Positions 1-7,596 are shown, counted from the first letter of the stretch. The stretch is 14,477 nucleotides of DNA from Alcanivorax sp. (GCA_007135015.1 SLJS01000202.1:1-14477); one strand, 5' to 3'. A program made the numbers and translations. Notes: generated from the letters alone by a model not told the origin.

Positions 1-41
1 CGTACAATCCGTGACTCACGAGTCAGACCAGGGAGCAAGGC

Positions 42-1862
42 TTGCCACTTCCAGTGATCACCGCCTGTGGCGGCATCAGCCCTGCCGGGCGCACATCCGA
101 CCACAACGCTTTCTCGCGCCTGGTCTTCGAAGCCCTGGACGGCGCCGGGAAACGGCGGGTACTCGACAGCCTGGCTGCGCTGACGGGCACCGCCGAAGGC
201 AACGAGGCGCTGCTGGAGGGCACCCTGATAAGGCGCCTGGAAGGCAACCTCTTCGAAGCGGGCGTGCTCGCCGCCCATCTCAACGCCACCGCTGCCTCAC
301 CGCTGGAAGTGGAGGTACGCGACATGGATCTGCCGGACGAGATTCCCGAAGGCTGGGAAGTCCGGCAACTGGACAACCGACGCAAGCGTCTGGCCATCCG
401 TGCCGGTGCTCCGCTGCTGCTGCCCTCGCGTCGTCCGGGGCGCGTCCAGTCCGCGGGCCAGTTGCCCGGCGGCTTTGACCCCGCGGCTCTCTACCCGTCC
501 CGCAACCATCCGCGCGCGCTGCAACTGGCCGTTTATGGTGCAAGCGATGCGCTGGGCTCACTGGGGCTGGACTGGGACAGTCTGCACGCACGACTGGCCT
601 GCGACGAAATCGCGGTCTACGCCTCCAACGGCATGGGTCAGCTTGATGATGCCGGCTTCGGCGGCATGATGAACTTCCCGGCCAGGGGCAAGCGCACCAG
701 CTCCAAACAGTGCCCGCTGGGCTTTGGCGGCATGTCCGCGGACTTCATCAATGCCTATGTTCTCGGCACCGCCGGCGCCACCGGAGGGATGCTCGGCGCC
801 TGCGCCACCTTCCTCTACAACCTGCAGAAGGGTGTGCAGGACATCCGCTCCGGACGGCGCCGTCTGGTCATGGTGGGCACGGCCGAGGCGCCGCTCGTGC
901 CCGAAGTGATCGAAGGCTACCGGGCCATGGGCGCGCTGGGCGAGGACGAAGCGCTGCTGAAACTCGATCCTCACCGCGACACGCCGGACTATCGCCGGGC
1001 CTGCCGCCCCTTCGGCTACAACTGCGGTTTCACCATCGCCGAGTCCGCCCAGTTCATAATCCTGATGGATGACGAGCTGGCGCTGGAAACCGGCGCGGAC
1101 ATTCTCGGTGCGGTACCCGATGTTTTCGTTCACGCGGACGGCCCCAAGAAATCCATCTCCGCGCCCGGTATCGGCAACTACCTGACCCTCGGGCGGGCCG
1201 CCGCCCTCGCCCGCCAGCTGGTCGGCGTAAAGGGCCTGGCGGAACACAGCTTCGTGCATGCCCACGGCACCGGCACACCCCAGAACCGGGTCACCGAGTC
1301 CCATGTGCTCAATGAGACCGCCCGGGCCTTCAATATCCCGGAGTGGCCGGTCGCCGCGATCAAGTGCTATCTCGGCCACTCCATTGGCAGCGCCGGCGGC
1401 GACCAGCTGGCCGCGGCCCTGGGTACCTTTGCCACGGGCCTGCTGCCCGGCATCTTCACCCTGGATGAAGTCGCCCGCGACGTGCATGACGAACAGCTGT
1501 CGTTCAGTCGCGAACACCGGCATCTGGACGCACCCATGGCCGCGCTGCTCAATTCCAAGGGCTTCGGCGGCAACAACGCCACGGCCGTGGTGCTCTCACC
1601 GGAGAAGAGCCTGGAAATGATCGCGCGCCGGCATGGCGACAAATCCGTGACACAGTGGCGCAAGAAGGTGGAAACCACACGCGAGACGGTGGCACAACGC
1701 GAACAACAGGTACTGGCGGGGCTGGAAAAACCGCGCTACCTGTTCGGCGAGGGCGTGCTTGACGGGGAGGACATGGAGGTTCGCGACGACGCCATTCGCC
1801 TGGATGGCTGGGAACGGGAAGTCAGGCTCCGCCATGATCCGGATTTTGATGAATATGTTTAG
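42..1862 (+). CDS. fabY: FabY-like beta-ketoacyl-ACP synthase, 606 aa
   Basis: This is a condensing enzyme of fatty acid synthesis in the cytoplasm, joining an acyl or acetyl unit to malonyl-ACP. The thiolase-fold catalytic triad is visible: Cys254 in GACATF, His408 in HAHGTGT and His446 in YLGHSIG, followed by the glycine loop GFGGNN near residues 507-512. At 606 residues it is about 200 longer than FabB or FabF, with an N-terminal extension of roughly 150 residues and a charged C-terminal tail. That length and the opening (PLPVITACGGISPAGR) resemble FabY of Pseudomonas aeruginosa, which starts fatty acid synthesis there; this match is from memory. The start is TTG, the first possible start after an in-frame stop at 12-14, with GGGAG about seven bases upstream. 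It stands alone and converges with the next gene. A polyketide or PUFA-type synthase is less likely because no ACP or acyltransferase domain is present. Confidence 0.8.
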   Translation: MPLPVITACGGISPAGRTSDHNAFSRLVFEALDGAGKRRVLDSLAALTGTAEGNEALLEGTLIRRLEGNLFEAGVLAAHLNATAASPLEVEVRDMDLPDEIPEGWEVRQLDNRRKRLAIRAGAPLLLPSRRPGRVQSAGQLPGGFDPAALYPSRNHPRALQLAVYGASDALGSLGLDWDSLHARLACDEIAVYASNGMGQLDDAGFGGMMNFPARGKRTSSKQCPLGFGGMSADFINAYVLGTAGATGGMLGACATFLYNLQKGVQDIRSGRRRLVMVGTAEAPLVPEVIEGYRAMGALGEDEALLKLDPHRDTPDYRRACRPFGYNCGFTIAESAQFIILMDDELALETGADILGAVPDVFVHADGPKKSISAPGIGNYLTLGRAAALARQLVGVKGLAEHSFVHAHGTGTPQNRVTESHVLNETARAFNIPEWPVAAIKCYLGHSIGSAGGDQLAAALGTFATGLLPGIFTLDEVARDVHDEQLSFSREHRHLDAPMAALLNSKGFGGNNATAVVLSPEKSLEMIARRHGDKSVTQWRKKVETTRETVAQREQQVLAGLEKPRYLFGEGVLDGEDMEVRDDAIRLDGWEREVRLRHDPDFDEYV

Positions 1863-1865
1863 GGC

Positions 1866-1890
1866 TTCGGGCTTCGGGGTAAAGCCCGGA
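1866..1890. terminator. Hairpin between convergent genes
   Basis: A nine-pair stem including one G-T pair (1866-1874 with 1882-1890) and a seven-base loop lies four bases after the fabY-like stop codon. The facing gene ends at 1898. There is no clear T-run on either side, so bidirectional termination is inferred from position and stem only. Confidence 0.4.
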
Positions 1891-1897
1891 GGCTCCA

Positions 1898-2203
1898 TCA
1901 CCGATTGAGCAGGTGGCGCGCAGGCAGGAACAGCAGTATCGCGGTCGCCGCGAGGCAGGCGTACACCGCCGCCCATCCCCGGCCCTCGTCAATCAGACCG
2001 GTGCCCGGGATCACCATGGCAAGCAAGGGAACCAGCACCACAAGCGCTACGCCCGGAGCCACCAGATCCTGAAGTTCGTCGCTGCCCAGCCCCGCCAGCC
2101 GCATCAGCGAGCGCAACGCCATCATGGCCGTCCAGGCCAGAATCATACCGCCGAAAATGATTGCCGCCATGGGGGAGCACCTTGCTTCTACTGCGAGCCG
2201 CAT
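1898..2203 (-). CDS. Small three-helix membrane protein, unknown function
   Basis: I do not recognise the family. The 101-residue product has three hydrophobic stretches, about residues 13-30, 48-66 and 77-94, separated by short polar loops (a GSDELQD loop after the first, a GLIDEGRGW loop before the third). It should sit in the inner membrane. I chose the ATG at 2203 because a strong GGGGAGG lies four bases upstream. A second ATG at 2170 would give 90 residues and begin directly at the first helix; AAGG nine bases before it is a weaker site, so either start is possible. It lies downstream of the SRPBCC-SDR fusion on the same strand, separated by one copy of a 98-bp repeat, and may be the last gene of that transcript. 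Confidence 0.6.
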   Translation of the reverse strand: MRLAVEARCSPMAAIIFGGMILAWTAMMALRSLMRLAGLGSDELQDLVAPGVALVVLVPLLAMVIPGTGLIDEGRGWAAVYACLAATAILLFLPARHLLNR

Positions 2204-2237
2204 TATGCCTCCCCACCCTTCCCCCGACCACCCTGCC

Positions 2238-2335
2238 GTAGCCCGGATGAAGGCCGAAGGCCGTAATCCGGGGTCCCTGCCAGAACACCAAAACGGAAAC
2301 GCCGGCGCTGGATTAGCTGGCCGCTGCGCGGCCCC
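2238..2335. repeat. 98-bp REP-like repeat, copy 1
   Basis: The element begins GTAGCCCGGATGAAGGCC and contains an inverted pair, CCCGGAT at 2242-2248 and ATCCGGG at 2266-2272, then runs through a less conserved part to CTGCGCGGCCCC. A second copy in the same orientation lies at 4798-4894; the first 35 bases differ at one position. The repeat runs into the stop codon of the SRPBCC-SDR gene (2335-2337). Elements with this type of head are common between genes in gammaproteobacteria, from memory. It could stabilise or terminate the upstream message. Confidence 0.75.
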
Positions 2336-3726
2336 TACGGCTGGCGGGTCTGGCTGGTGAGCCAGGCGACGAGTTCGTTGCGCTGGTCGGCGGTGACGGC
2401 GGTGCCGGGCAGCACCGCGGTGGGGCGTGGCTTGCGATCGAACCAGAAGCCACCACTGTTTCCCTTCAGGCTTGCGGTGGTGGCCAGCCACACAATGGTG
2501 TCGGCGCCCATGCGGCTGTCGCGCATTCGGCGGCCCATCCGGCGGTTGAATGCCGGAAGCGAGCGTGCCACGCCGGGTGTGGCCGCCCAGCCGGGATGCA
2601 TGGCATGGAAATCCACCCCGGGGACGGTTTCCGCCCAGTATTCATTGAGCGCTACGAGTCCGCGTTTGGCGCGCGCATAGGCCACCGCACCATCATACTC
2701 CCCCTTGCGATATTCCATGTCATCGAGACGCAGGGGCTGCAGGTACATGCCGCCGCTGGACACATTGATTACCCGAGCGCCGTTGCGTTGCAACGAGGGC
2801 AGCAATGATTCCACCAGCACGGCAGGCGCAAGAAGGTTTATGGCCAGACTGCGTTCATGGCCTTCTTCCGTTTCCGCGCGCTCCGCAAAGAGCGCGCCGG
2901 CATTGTTCACCAGCCCATCAATGTCCGCTACCGCGCCGAGAATCTCTTCGGCCACCCGACGGCATTCACGGACCAGGGAAAGCTCCGCCTCGAAACAGCG
3001 GACATCCTCTGGCGCACAGCCACTGAAAGCCACGATGGTGTCTACCGCGTTTTCGAGACGTTGCACATCCCGTCCAACCAGAACCAGCCGCGCACCCAGC
3101 CGCGCGAGCTCACAGGCAGTGGCCAGTCCCAGTCCGCTGGTAGGGCCGGTGATGACCCAGGTACGGCCATCGACAAATTCGCTCAGCCCCTTGTCGGGCA
3201 TGGCCAGATAACCGCGTTCGGTAAAGGACCAGGCCGCGGGGAGCACCATCCGGTGACCGAGATTGCTGAAGTAACCCTGCTCCGGCACCGATGAGGGAGT
3301 CAGCGCCCGGGCCATGCCTGCTACCGCCTTTCGCCCCACCCGGTTCAGCCAGGGCCGCAGCAATGGCTCCACCCGCCCTGCCGGACCGGTAAAATCGAGC
3401 ACCGCTTCATAATCAATGCGCGTGTGTCCGGATGAGACAGGCTCAAGCACAATCCGGTCACGCACACCGAAACCCTGCCCTTCCCCCTGGAGCACCAGAA
3501 GCCGGTCGGGTTCCATATCCTCGAGACGGTAACGCATGGGCACCCTTCTGCCGGCGGAATCGAGTACCAGCGCAAACTCCGTGCCTGGCTCGGGGGTTCC
3601 GGGTGTGCGCTTTTCTGCCCGGTATACGCCCGGGTCCCACTGCTCGGCGGTGGAAAAATCCGCAAGATAGCGAAAACAGTCCCGGGCGGTGCGGTCGACG
3701 GTGATGCTTTCATGAAGGCGAATCAT
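2335..3726 (-). CDS. SRPBCC-SDR fusion oxidoreductase, 463 aa
   Basis: Two domains are joined. Residues 1-145 look like an SRPBCC (START/polyketide-cyclase-like) domain, opening with IRLHESITVDRTARDCFRYL and followed by the alternating strands usual for that fold, which binds hydrophobic ligands. Residues 185-463 are a short-chain dehydrogenase/reductase: cofactor loop TGPTSGLG at 193-200, NNAG at 274-277, a catalytic serine in NVSSGG (about 323-324), and Tyr350 and Lys354 in YARAK. The SDR part resembles the DHRS12 group and should use NAD(P)H. No signal peptide is seen, so it is probably cytoplasmic. The start codon overlaps the stop of the upstream hydrolase gene as ATGA, implying translational coupling. 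A linked role on a lipid-like or ketone substrate is an inference; the substrate is unknown. Confidence 0.85.
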   Translation of the reverse strand: MIRLHESITVDRTARDCFRYLADFSTAEQWDPGVYRAEKRTPGTPEPGTEFALVLDSAGRRVPMRYRLEDMEPDRLLVLQGEGQGFGVRDRIVLEPVSSGHTRIDYEAVLDFTGPAGRVEPLLRPWLNRVGRKAVAGMARALTPSSVPEQGYFSNLGHRMVLPAAWSFTERGYLAMPDKGLSEFVDGRTWVITGPTSGLGLATACELARLGARLVLVGRDVQRLENAVDTIVAFSGCAPEDVRCFEAELSLVRECRRVAEEILGAVADIDGLVNNAGALFAERAETEEGHERSLAINLLAPAVLVESLLPSLQRNGARVINVSSGGMYLQPLRLDDMEYRKGEYDGAVAYARAKRGLVALNEYWAETVPGVDFHAMHPGWAATPGVARSLPAFNRRMGRRMRDSRMGADTIVWLATTASLKGNSGGFWFDRKPRPTAVLPGTAVTADQRNELVAWLTSQTRQP

Positions 3727-4640
3727 TCCGTGGTCGCTCCCGCTGTATCGTCGGAAACCGTATGGGCCCGGAGAAACCGGGCGCCTTCCTCAATGGCCCA
3801 TCGGGAAGTCAGAAAACTGCTTACATGCCCGCGCAGGCGCATCAGATAGAGCTCGGCGTGCACGCCCTTTTGTTCCAGCGCCGCGATCATGTCCGTTGCG
3901 TGGTCCGCAGGGACCAGTGTGTCCCTTCCGCCATGAAAGAAAAAGAACGGCGGCACCTTTTCATGAACATGGGTCACCGGGGAAGCGACGGTAAATTTCC
4001 CGGGCATTTCTTCCTGTGTGCCGCCAAGAAACTGCGGTACCAGCGTGCCGCCCGGGTACTTGCGCAGGTCCGTGGGGGCCCCGCCGGCCACCACGGCCGC
4101 CGGTCGCGTACGAATCCCGCCATGAGGCGTATCCAGCTCACCGCCCTGCCCGGCCACCACCGCCAACAGGCTCACGAGATGACCGCCGGAGGAAAAGCCC
4201 AGCGCGCCGATCCCGTCCGGCAGCAGATCAAGCTCTTCGGCCTGATCATGCAGCCAGTGCATGGCCACCTGCAGATCATGAAGCTGGGCCGGGAAACGGA
4301 ACTGCGGCGCAAAGCGATGATCCACGTTCATCACCACAAATCCCCGCCGGGCAAGACGCCGGGCAATGCGCGTCATGTCCTCCCGGGAGCGACGTTCCCA
4401 GCCACCACCGTGGACCACCAGGACCGCAGGGTGAGGGCCCCGCGCCTCCGGGTAATGGAGGTCGGCGCGCAGCTCCGTGGGCCAGTCCTCAGGTGAGTAG
4501 GTAACGACCTCCGATTGCACTCCGCCATAACGGGGCAGGCTCACCCCCTCGGCCCCCTGGCCGTCATGGCGGGCACAGGAGACTGAAAGGAGAAACAGAA
4601 CGGTCAACGGGACTGCAATGCGCACGAAACCTCGCTCCAT
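3723..4640 (-). CDS. Exported alpha/beta hydrolase (esterase/lipase-like), 305 aa
   Basis: This is a serine hydrolase of the BD-FAE/acetyl-esterase type. The oxyanion motif HGGGW is at 77-81, the nucleophile elbow GFSSG at 148-152 gives Ser150, Asp240 lies in GGRDTLVP and His272 in RGHVSSF. Residues 1-22 form a signal sequence (basic start, then VPLTVLFLLSVSC). Cys22 could be lipidated, but serine rather than leucine at -3 makes the lipobox poor, so periplasmic or membrane-anchored are both possible. The ATG at 4640 is chosen because the signal sequence starts there, although no good ribosome site is seen; the next in-frame ATG upstream is at 4697. It overlaps the SRPBCC-SDR gene by four bases. 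The PFFFFHGG run is unusual but in frame. The substrate is unknown, probably a small ester. Confidence 0.8.
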   Translation of the reverse strand: MERGFVRIAVPLTVLFLLSVSCARHDGQGAEGVSLPRYGGVQSEVVTYSPEDWPTELRADLHYPEARGPHPAVLVVHGGGWERRSREDMTRIARRLARRGFVVMNVDHRFAPQFRFPAQLHDLQVAMHWLHDQAEELDLLPDGIGALGFSSGGHLVSLLAVVAGQGGELDTPHGGIRTRPAAVVAGGAPTDLRKYPGGTLVPQFLGGTQEEMPGKFTVASPVTHVHEKVPPFFFFHGGRDTLVPADHATDMIAALEQKGVHAELYLMRLRGHVSSFLTSRWAIEEGARFLRAHTVSDDTAGATTE

Positions 4641-4909
4641 CGGGACGATGCCGGGACATTCTGCCCGGAACGGCGACGGTAAAACGTGAAGGGTCATTTC
4701 CTTCGATGCCGGTAGCGGGAAACGCACCATCCGCCCCGCCTGCGCCACGCACAGTGCCGGGTCACTCCCACCACGGAGGATCGTCGCCAGGAGTGCTGTA
4801 GCCCGGATGAAGGCCAAAGGCCGTAATCCGGGTTCCTTTCCAGAAAGCCAGACCGAAAACCCGGCGCCGGAATATCTGCTCACTGCGCGGCCCCGGGTTG
4901 CGCCTTGCT
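4641..4909. other. Gap between SDR and hydrolase genes
   Basis: About 270 bases separate the upstream SDR gene from the hydrolase. The right part is repeat copy 2. The left part (4641-4797) stays open in the hydrolase frame but shows no convincing extra start or domain. I see no clear promoter, so it is unclear whether the hydrolase is transcribed from here or from upstream. Confidence 0.5.
4798..4894. repeat. 97-bp REP-like repeat, copy 2
   Basis: Same orientation and layout as the copy at 2238-2335, with the inverted pair CCCGGAT (4802-4808) and ATCCGGG (4826-4832) and the same CTGCGCGGCCCC end. It lies 15 bases beyond the stop codon of the SDR gene at 4910, matching the position of copy 1 after the other SDR gene. 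Similarity is highest over the first 35 bases and looser after that. Confidence 0.75.
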
Positions 4910-5875
4910 TCACCCGGGGTGCGAATGCCCCTGGCGGAGCATGCCGTATTCCACGCCGGAAAGCTCGGTTGAAACATCCCAGAGTTGACGGGCCAGCTGC
5001 GGGTCCAGGGCACGACGACTCGACCGGCCCTTCTTCGGATAACCATAAATCTCCCACAATCCGTGGGGCCCAATATAATCACCGCCCCGCACATCGCTTT
5101 CCGTGGCGGCATAAAGGGTAGGCAGCGCGCCCTTGATGGGGTCACGGGCCAGCACCGGTGCAAGCCGCTGTGTCAGCGCGGCAAGCCGGGTGCGCCCGGT
5201 CTGCTCGAAAAGCGGCGTGGCGAGATTGGTGCCGGCGACTCCCGGATGGGCGCCCACGGAAATTACATCCGCATCAACCGCTTCGAGGCGGCGCTGCAGT
5301 TCATGGACAAAAAGAAGATTGGCGAGCTTGCTCTGGGCGTAGGCCTTCTGTTTCGCATAGCCGTTTTCCAGGTTCAGGTCATCAAAATGAATCCGCCCCA
5401 TCCGGTGGCCGATACTGCTGACCGTGACCACCCGCGCACGCGGCGTGGACAGCAGTACCGGAAGCAGATGACCGGTGAGTGCAAAGTGCCCCAGATGGTT
5501 GGTGCCAAACTGCATCTCGAAGCCATCGGCGGTGCGGCTCGGTGGCAGCCACATGACCCCCGCATTGTTGATCAGCCGGTCCAGCCTGGGGTGACGCTCC
5601 CGAAAGGACTCCGCCGCCTGCTTCACGGAGGCAAGACTGGAAAGGTCCAGTTGCAGAAACTCCAGTGACGCACCGGGCGTTGCCGCGCGAATGGTCTCCA
5701 TCGCCCCTTCCGCCTTTTCCCAGCTACGGCAGGCCATGACCACATGAGCTTCGCGCGCGGCAAGCACCCGCGCGGTATCCAGGCCCAGCCCGCTGTTGGC
5801 GCCGGTAACCAGAACCGTGGTGCCCGCCATCGAGGGCACATCTTCCTCCCGCCAGTGCTTCTTGTTGCCGCTCAT
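4910..5875 (-). CDS. Retinol-dehydrogenase-like SDR, 321 aa
   Basis: This is a classical short-chain dehydrogenase that should oxidise or reduce an alcohol/carbonyl pair with NAD(P)(H). The Rossmann loop TGANSGLG is at 24-31, NNAG at 103-106, the structural Asn in FGTNHLGHF near 126, catalytic serine in TVSSIGH (about 153-154), and Tyr179 and Lys183 in YAQSK. The FGTNHLGHFALT and SSIGHRMG stretches match the RDH11/12 and WW-domain-oxidoreductase-like group, and the roughly 320-residue length fits. The long C-terminal segment with YIGPHGLWEIYG is also typical of that group. No membrane segment is seen. The start ATG at 5875 follows a run of six Gs. It heads the leftward cluster but is 270 bases from the next gene. 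It is not a close copy of the SDR half of the fusion downstream. Confidence 0.85.
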   Translation of the reverse strand: MSGNKKHWREEDVPSMAGTTVLVTGANSGLGLDTARVLAAREAHVVMACRSWEKAEGAMETIRAATPGASLEFLQLDLSSLASVKQAAESFRERHPRLDRLINNAGVMWLPPSRTADGFEMQFGTNHLGHFALTGHLLPVLLSTPRARVVTVSSIGHRMGRIHFDDLNLENGYAKQKAYAQSKLANLLFVHELQRRLEAVDADVISVGAHPGVAGTNLATPLFEQTGRTRLAALTQRLAPVLARDPIKGALPTLYAATESDVRGGDYIGPHGLWEIYGYPKKGRSSRRALDPQLARQLWDVSTELSGVEYGMLRQGHSHPG

Positions 5876-5976
5876 CCATCCCCCCGTCTGGCTCGCTGAC
5901 TGCCTCGCTGACGCATGTCCGGAGGCTCAACCTCAACATACCAGGCAGCTCGGATAAACAGGAAACTTTCGACTAC

Positions 5977-6004
5977 TTATTACAGCTCTGTACCAAAGCC
6001 GCAA
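5977..6004 (-). promoter_or_regulatory. Possible sigma-70 promoter for the SDR gene
   Basis: On the minus strand TTGCGG (5999-6004) and TAATAA (5977-5982) are separated by 16 bases. They lie in the most AT-rich part of the gap, about 100 bases before the SDR start. Each box matches only about half of the consensus, so this is tentative. Confidence 0.3.
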
Positions 6005-6022
6005 CCACTTGCCGCCGGGTTC

Positions 6023-6595
6023 TTACAGAGCACGGATCGAATTCACCACGTCCCTGAAAAGGGACAGGTAGCGCTCATATTCATCAGAGCCTGCCTTGAG
6101 AAAGCTGTACACGGTGAAATCACCACGGGTCATCAATACATAGTGCGTGACGGCATCACCGTCGGTGTGCGCATAATCGATCACTTCGAAACCGTTATGC
6201 TCCCGGGTTTCCGAAGTCAGCACCTTCTCTCCTTCGCCTGTCACCCTCTCGAGCAACACATCACGCTCGCGCTCCAGTTTCTCGAGCGAGCGCGGCTCGT
6301 CGGTGTTAACCTGTATTTCAACCAATGCCTGCCCTTCTCCGGCCTGTTCTTCCCCGGAAGGACGGTATCGGGTTTCATTGGTGCCCGGTACGGGTTCCCA
6401 GTCCCCGGAGAGATGGAAACTCACGCGCTCATTGGGGTCGGTGCGGCGATCCGGATCATCGGAACAACCCGCCAGCACAAGCATTCCCGCGACCAGCATG
6501 AAAACCATTGTCGCCAGAAACCACTGGCTACCGGGAAGCGCCAGCGCTCTCCGTTCCGGAATCTCTTCAGGTGCCGAGCTGATTGTTCTTCTCAT
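6023..6595 (-). CDS. Lipoprotein of unknown function, 190 aa
   Basis: A hydrophobic stretch (about 26-42) ends in a clean lipobox, LVLAGC, putting the lipidated cysteine at residue 44, followed by an acidic SDDPD linker. The +2 serine suggests transfer to the outer membrane by the usual Lol rule. The N-terminal part before the hydrophobic core is long, about 25 residues, so translation might start further in, at Met30 (ATMVFML), though the ATG at 6595 has AGGGG nine bases upstream. The mature part of about 145 residues starts with a strand-like VSFHLSGDWEPV and ends with YLSLFRDVVNSIRAL. This pattern recalls DcrB/PsbP-like proteins, but I am not certain of the family. It is a lone gene with a 490-base divergent region upstream. 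Confidence 0.75.
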   Translation of the reverse strand: MRRTISSAPEEIPERRALALPGSQWFLATMVFMLVAGMLVLAGCSDDPDRRTDPNERVSFHLSGDWEPVPGTNETRYRPSGEEQAGEGQALVEIQVNTDEPRSLEKLERERDVLLERVTGEGEKVLTSETREHNGFEVIDYAHTDGDAVTHYVLMTRGDFTVYSFLKAGSDEYERYLSLFRDVVNSIRAL

Positions 6596-6678
6596 GATGT
6601 AGCCCCTGTCTGGTGAATTTTCCTCGTGAACGACTCCTGCCTCATGGTAGCCGCTGCCCTTTGCACCGACATCCACAT

Positions 6679-6694
6679 GGGGACTCCTGTCCCC
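6679..6694. other. Perfect six-pair hairpin upstream of the lipoprotein
   Basis: GGGGAC and GTCCCC pair around a four-base loop, TCCT on the plus strand and AGGA on the minus strand. It lies about 85 bases before the lipoprotein start and could be a leader hairpin or an operator. Its function is unknown. Confidence 0.4.
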
Positions 6695-6772
6695 GATACA
6701 GGCCAAAGGGTAACAGGCTTCACCAGGCAACGGGCACAACGGCCTGGCCCGGATACCATGAAGTCCATGGCT

Positions 6773-6788
6773 GCCCCGCCTGCGGGGC
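6773..6788. other. GC-only hairpin in the divergent region
   Basis: GCCCCG and CGGGGC pair around CCTG, and the loop can close one further pair. There is no T-run after it in either direction. It is a candidate structural element of a leader RNA from either strand. Confidence 0.35.
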
Positions 6789-7085
6789 CACTTGGCGACC
6801 AGGAAAAACTCTGGTACCTTTCTGGCAATAAAGGACTACGAGGAAGGGCCAGGGAGCGACCATCACTTCCCCGCAAGTCCGGAATGCGCTCACCGCAACA
6901 CCCCCCCTCTGCCCGTCGCGGCACGATGCGCCGTGCGCGTGGAATCCAGGTCTGTGGGAACCCCAGCCCGATATACGCGCTGTATAGGACAAAAGGAGAA
7001 CCTGAACCGGGACCGGATGGAACCGTAGTAGCGATTCCGCCTGGTACAACCGGGTCTGACCAACAGGCCATTGAAGGAGATGACA

Positions 7086-7373
7086 ATGAGACACGGAAGC
7101 CCCGGACAGACCGGGCGTCGACGCCTCAGAAGGTCACGGAAACGGCTGGCGGAACTCCGGCCCGATGCCCTGCACTGCAAGCATTGCAACACCACGATTC
7201 CCGAGGTCCACACCATGGATACAACCGGAATGGAAGGGATCGAAGCCGCCTTCGCCGGTGTCTGCGGCCACTGCATGCGGACCACCTGGTCGCTGAAAGG
7301 CAATCCTGAAGCGGTGGCCATGACGAAGGTCGCGATCGAGGACAGTACCGCCGGTTCGGGGGTTGCCGGGTAA
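7086..7373 (+). CDS. Small zinc-ribbon-like protein with basic N-terminus, 95 aa
   Basis: I do not recognise a named family. The protein has CKHC at 31-34 and CGHC at 60-63, so four cysteines and two histidines in the pattern C-x-H-C, 25 residues, C-G-H-C. This is likely to bind one zinc or other metal ion. The first 25 residues are rich in arginine (RRRLRRSRKR at 11-20), suggesting contact with nucleic acid or an acidic partner. The block TMDTTGMEGIEAAFAGVCGHC is the conserved core and recurs in the product of 9611-9838. I chose the ATG at 7086 because AAGGAG lies six bases upstream; an ATG at 7080 and a TTG at 7071 are in frame but would overlap that site. No signal peptide is seen. It converges with the TPR gene. 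Confidence 0.65.
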   Translation: MRHGSPGQTGRRRLRRSRKRLAELRPDALHCKHCNTTIPEVHTMDTTGMEGIEAAFAGVCGHCMRTTWSLKGNPEAVAMTKVAIEDSTAGSGVAG

Positions 7374-7388
7374 CAGCCATCGGGGGGA

Positions 7389-7403
7389 GGCGCCTTTGGC
7401 GCC
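7389..7403. terminator. Hairpin after the first zinc-ribbon gene
   Basis: GGCGCC, loop TTT, GGCGCC begins 15 bases after the stop codon. It is compact and GC-only but lacks a T-run, so termination is likely rather than shown. Confidence 0.45.
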
Positions 7404-7470
7404 AGCGGTCGGGGGTCGGTTGTCAGCGGCCAGAGAGCGGCCTTCCCCTTCGAGGAATCTCGCGAAAGGT

Positions 7471-7500
7471 CCTGCAGGAGCGCACCCTGGTGCGCGAAGA
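7471..7500. repeat. REP-like palindromic element
   Basis: The sequence CCTGCAGGAGCGCACC... with the palindrome GCGCACC/GGTGCGC at 7480-7495, followed by GAAGA, matches the general layout of gammaproteobacterial REP elements (GTAGGAGCG-stem-CGCGAA), known to me best from Pseudomonas. Two further hairpins follow: CCGGCA/TGCCGG at 7503-7517 and GCGCTG/CAGCGC at 7533-7548. All lie between two convergent genes. Confidence 0.6.
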
Positions 7501-7559
7501 ATCCGGCACCGTGCCGGGATGCAGGGCGGTTCGCGCTGCAAACAGCGCTCCCGCTCCTC

Positions 7560-7580
7560 GCCCCTTGTCCCTTGCCCCTG
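7560..7580 (-). repeat. Heptamer repeat, three units
   Basis: Read on the minus strand this is three successive units close to AAGGGRC (AAGGGAC or AAGGGGC), directly beyond the hairpin that follows the TPR gene. The same unit forms longer arrays at 9860-9906, 13124-13172 and 13259-13293. Confidence 0.7.
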
Positions 7581-7596
7581 CGCCCCGAAGGGGCGC
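7580..7596 (-). terminator. Hairpin after the TPR gene
   Basis: GCGCCCC, loop GAA (TTC in the transcript), GGGGCGC starts four bases beyond the stop codon of the TPR gene. It has seven GC pairs and no T-run. On the transcript it is followed at once by the G-rich heptamers. Confidence 0.5.

Larger units (their letters stand above)
6596..7085. other. Long divergent non-coding region
   Basis: About 490 bases separate the leftward lipoprotein gene from the rightward zinc-ribbon gene. No frame here has a convincing start, ribosome site and protein-like composition. The region holds two clear hairpins (6679-6694 and 6773-6788), a C-run at 6901-6907, and near 6989-6997 an AAAAGGAG not followed by any usable reading frame (the next ATG is stopped after three codons). 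It may contain leader RNA, a small RNA or promoters for both sides. Confidence 0.5.

Noticed and set aside
558..1523. A 321-codon open frame opposite the ketoacyl synthase
   Set aside because: No ribosome site or recognisable domain; it lies wholly inside a gene with a complete catalytic triad.
2238..4894. The paired repeats as ends of a transposable element
   Set aside because: They are in the same orientation, enclose only metabolic genes, and no transposase or target duplication is seen.
6626..7309. A 227-codon plus-strand frame covering the divergent region
   Set aside because: It overlaps the zinc-ribbon gene in another frame, lacks a ribosome site and is low in hydrophobic residues.
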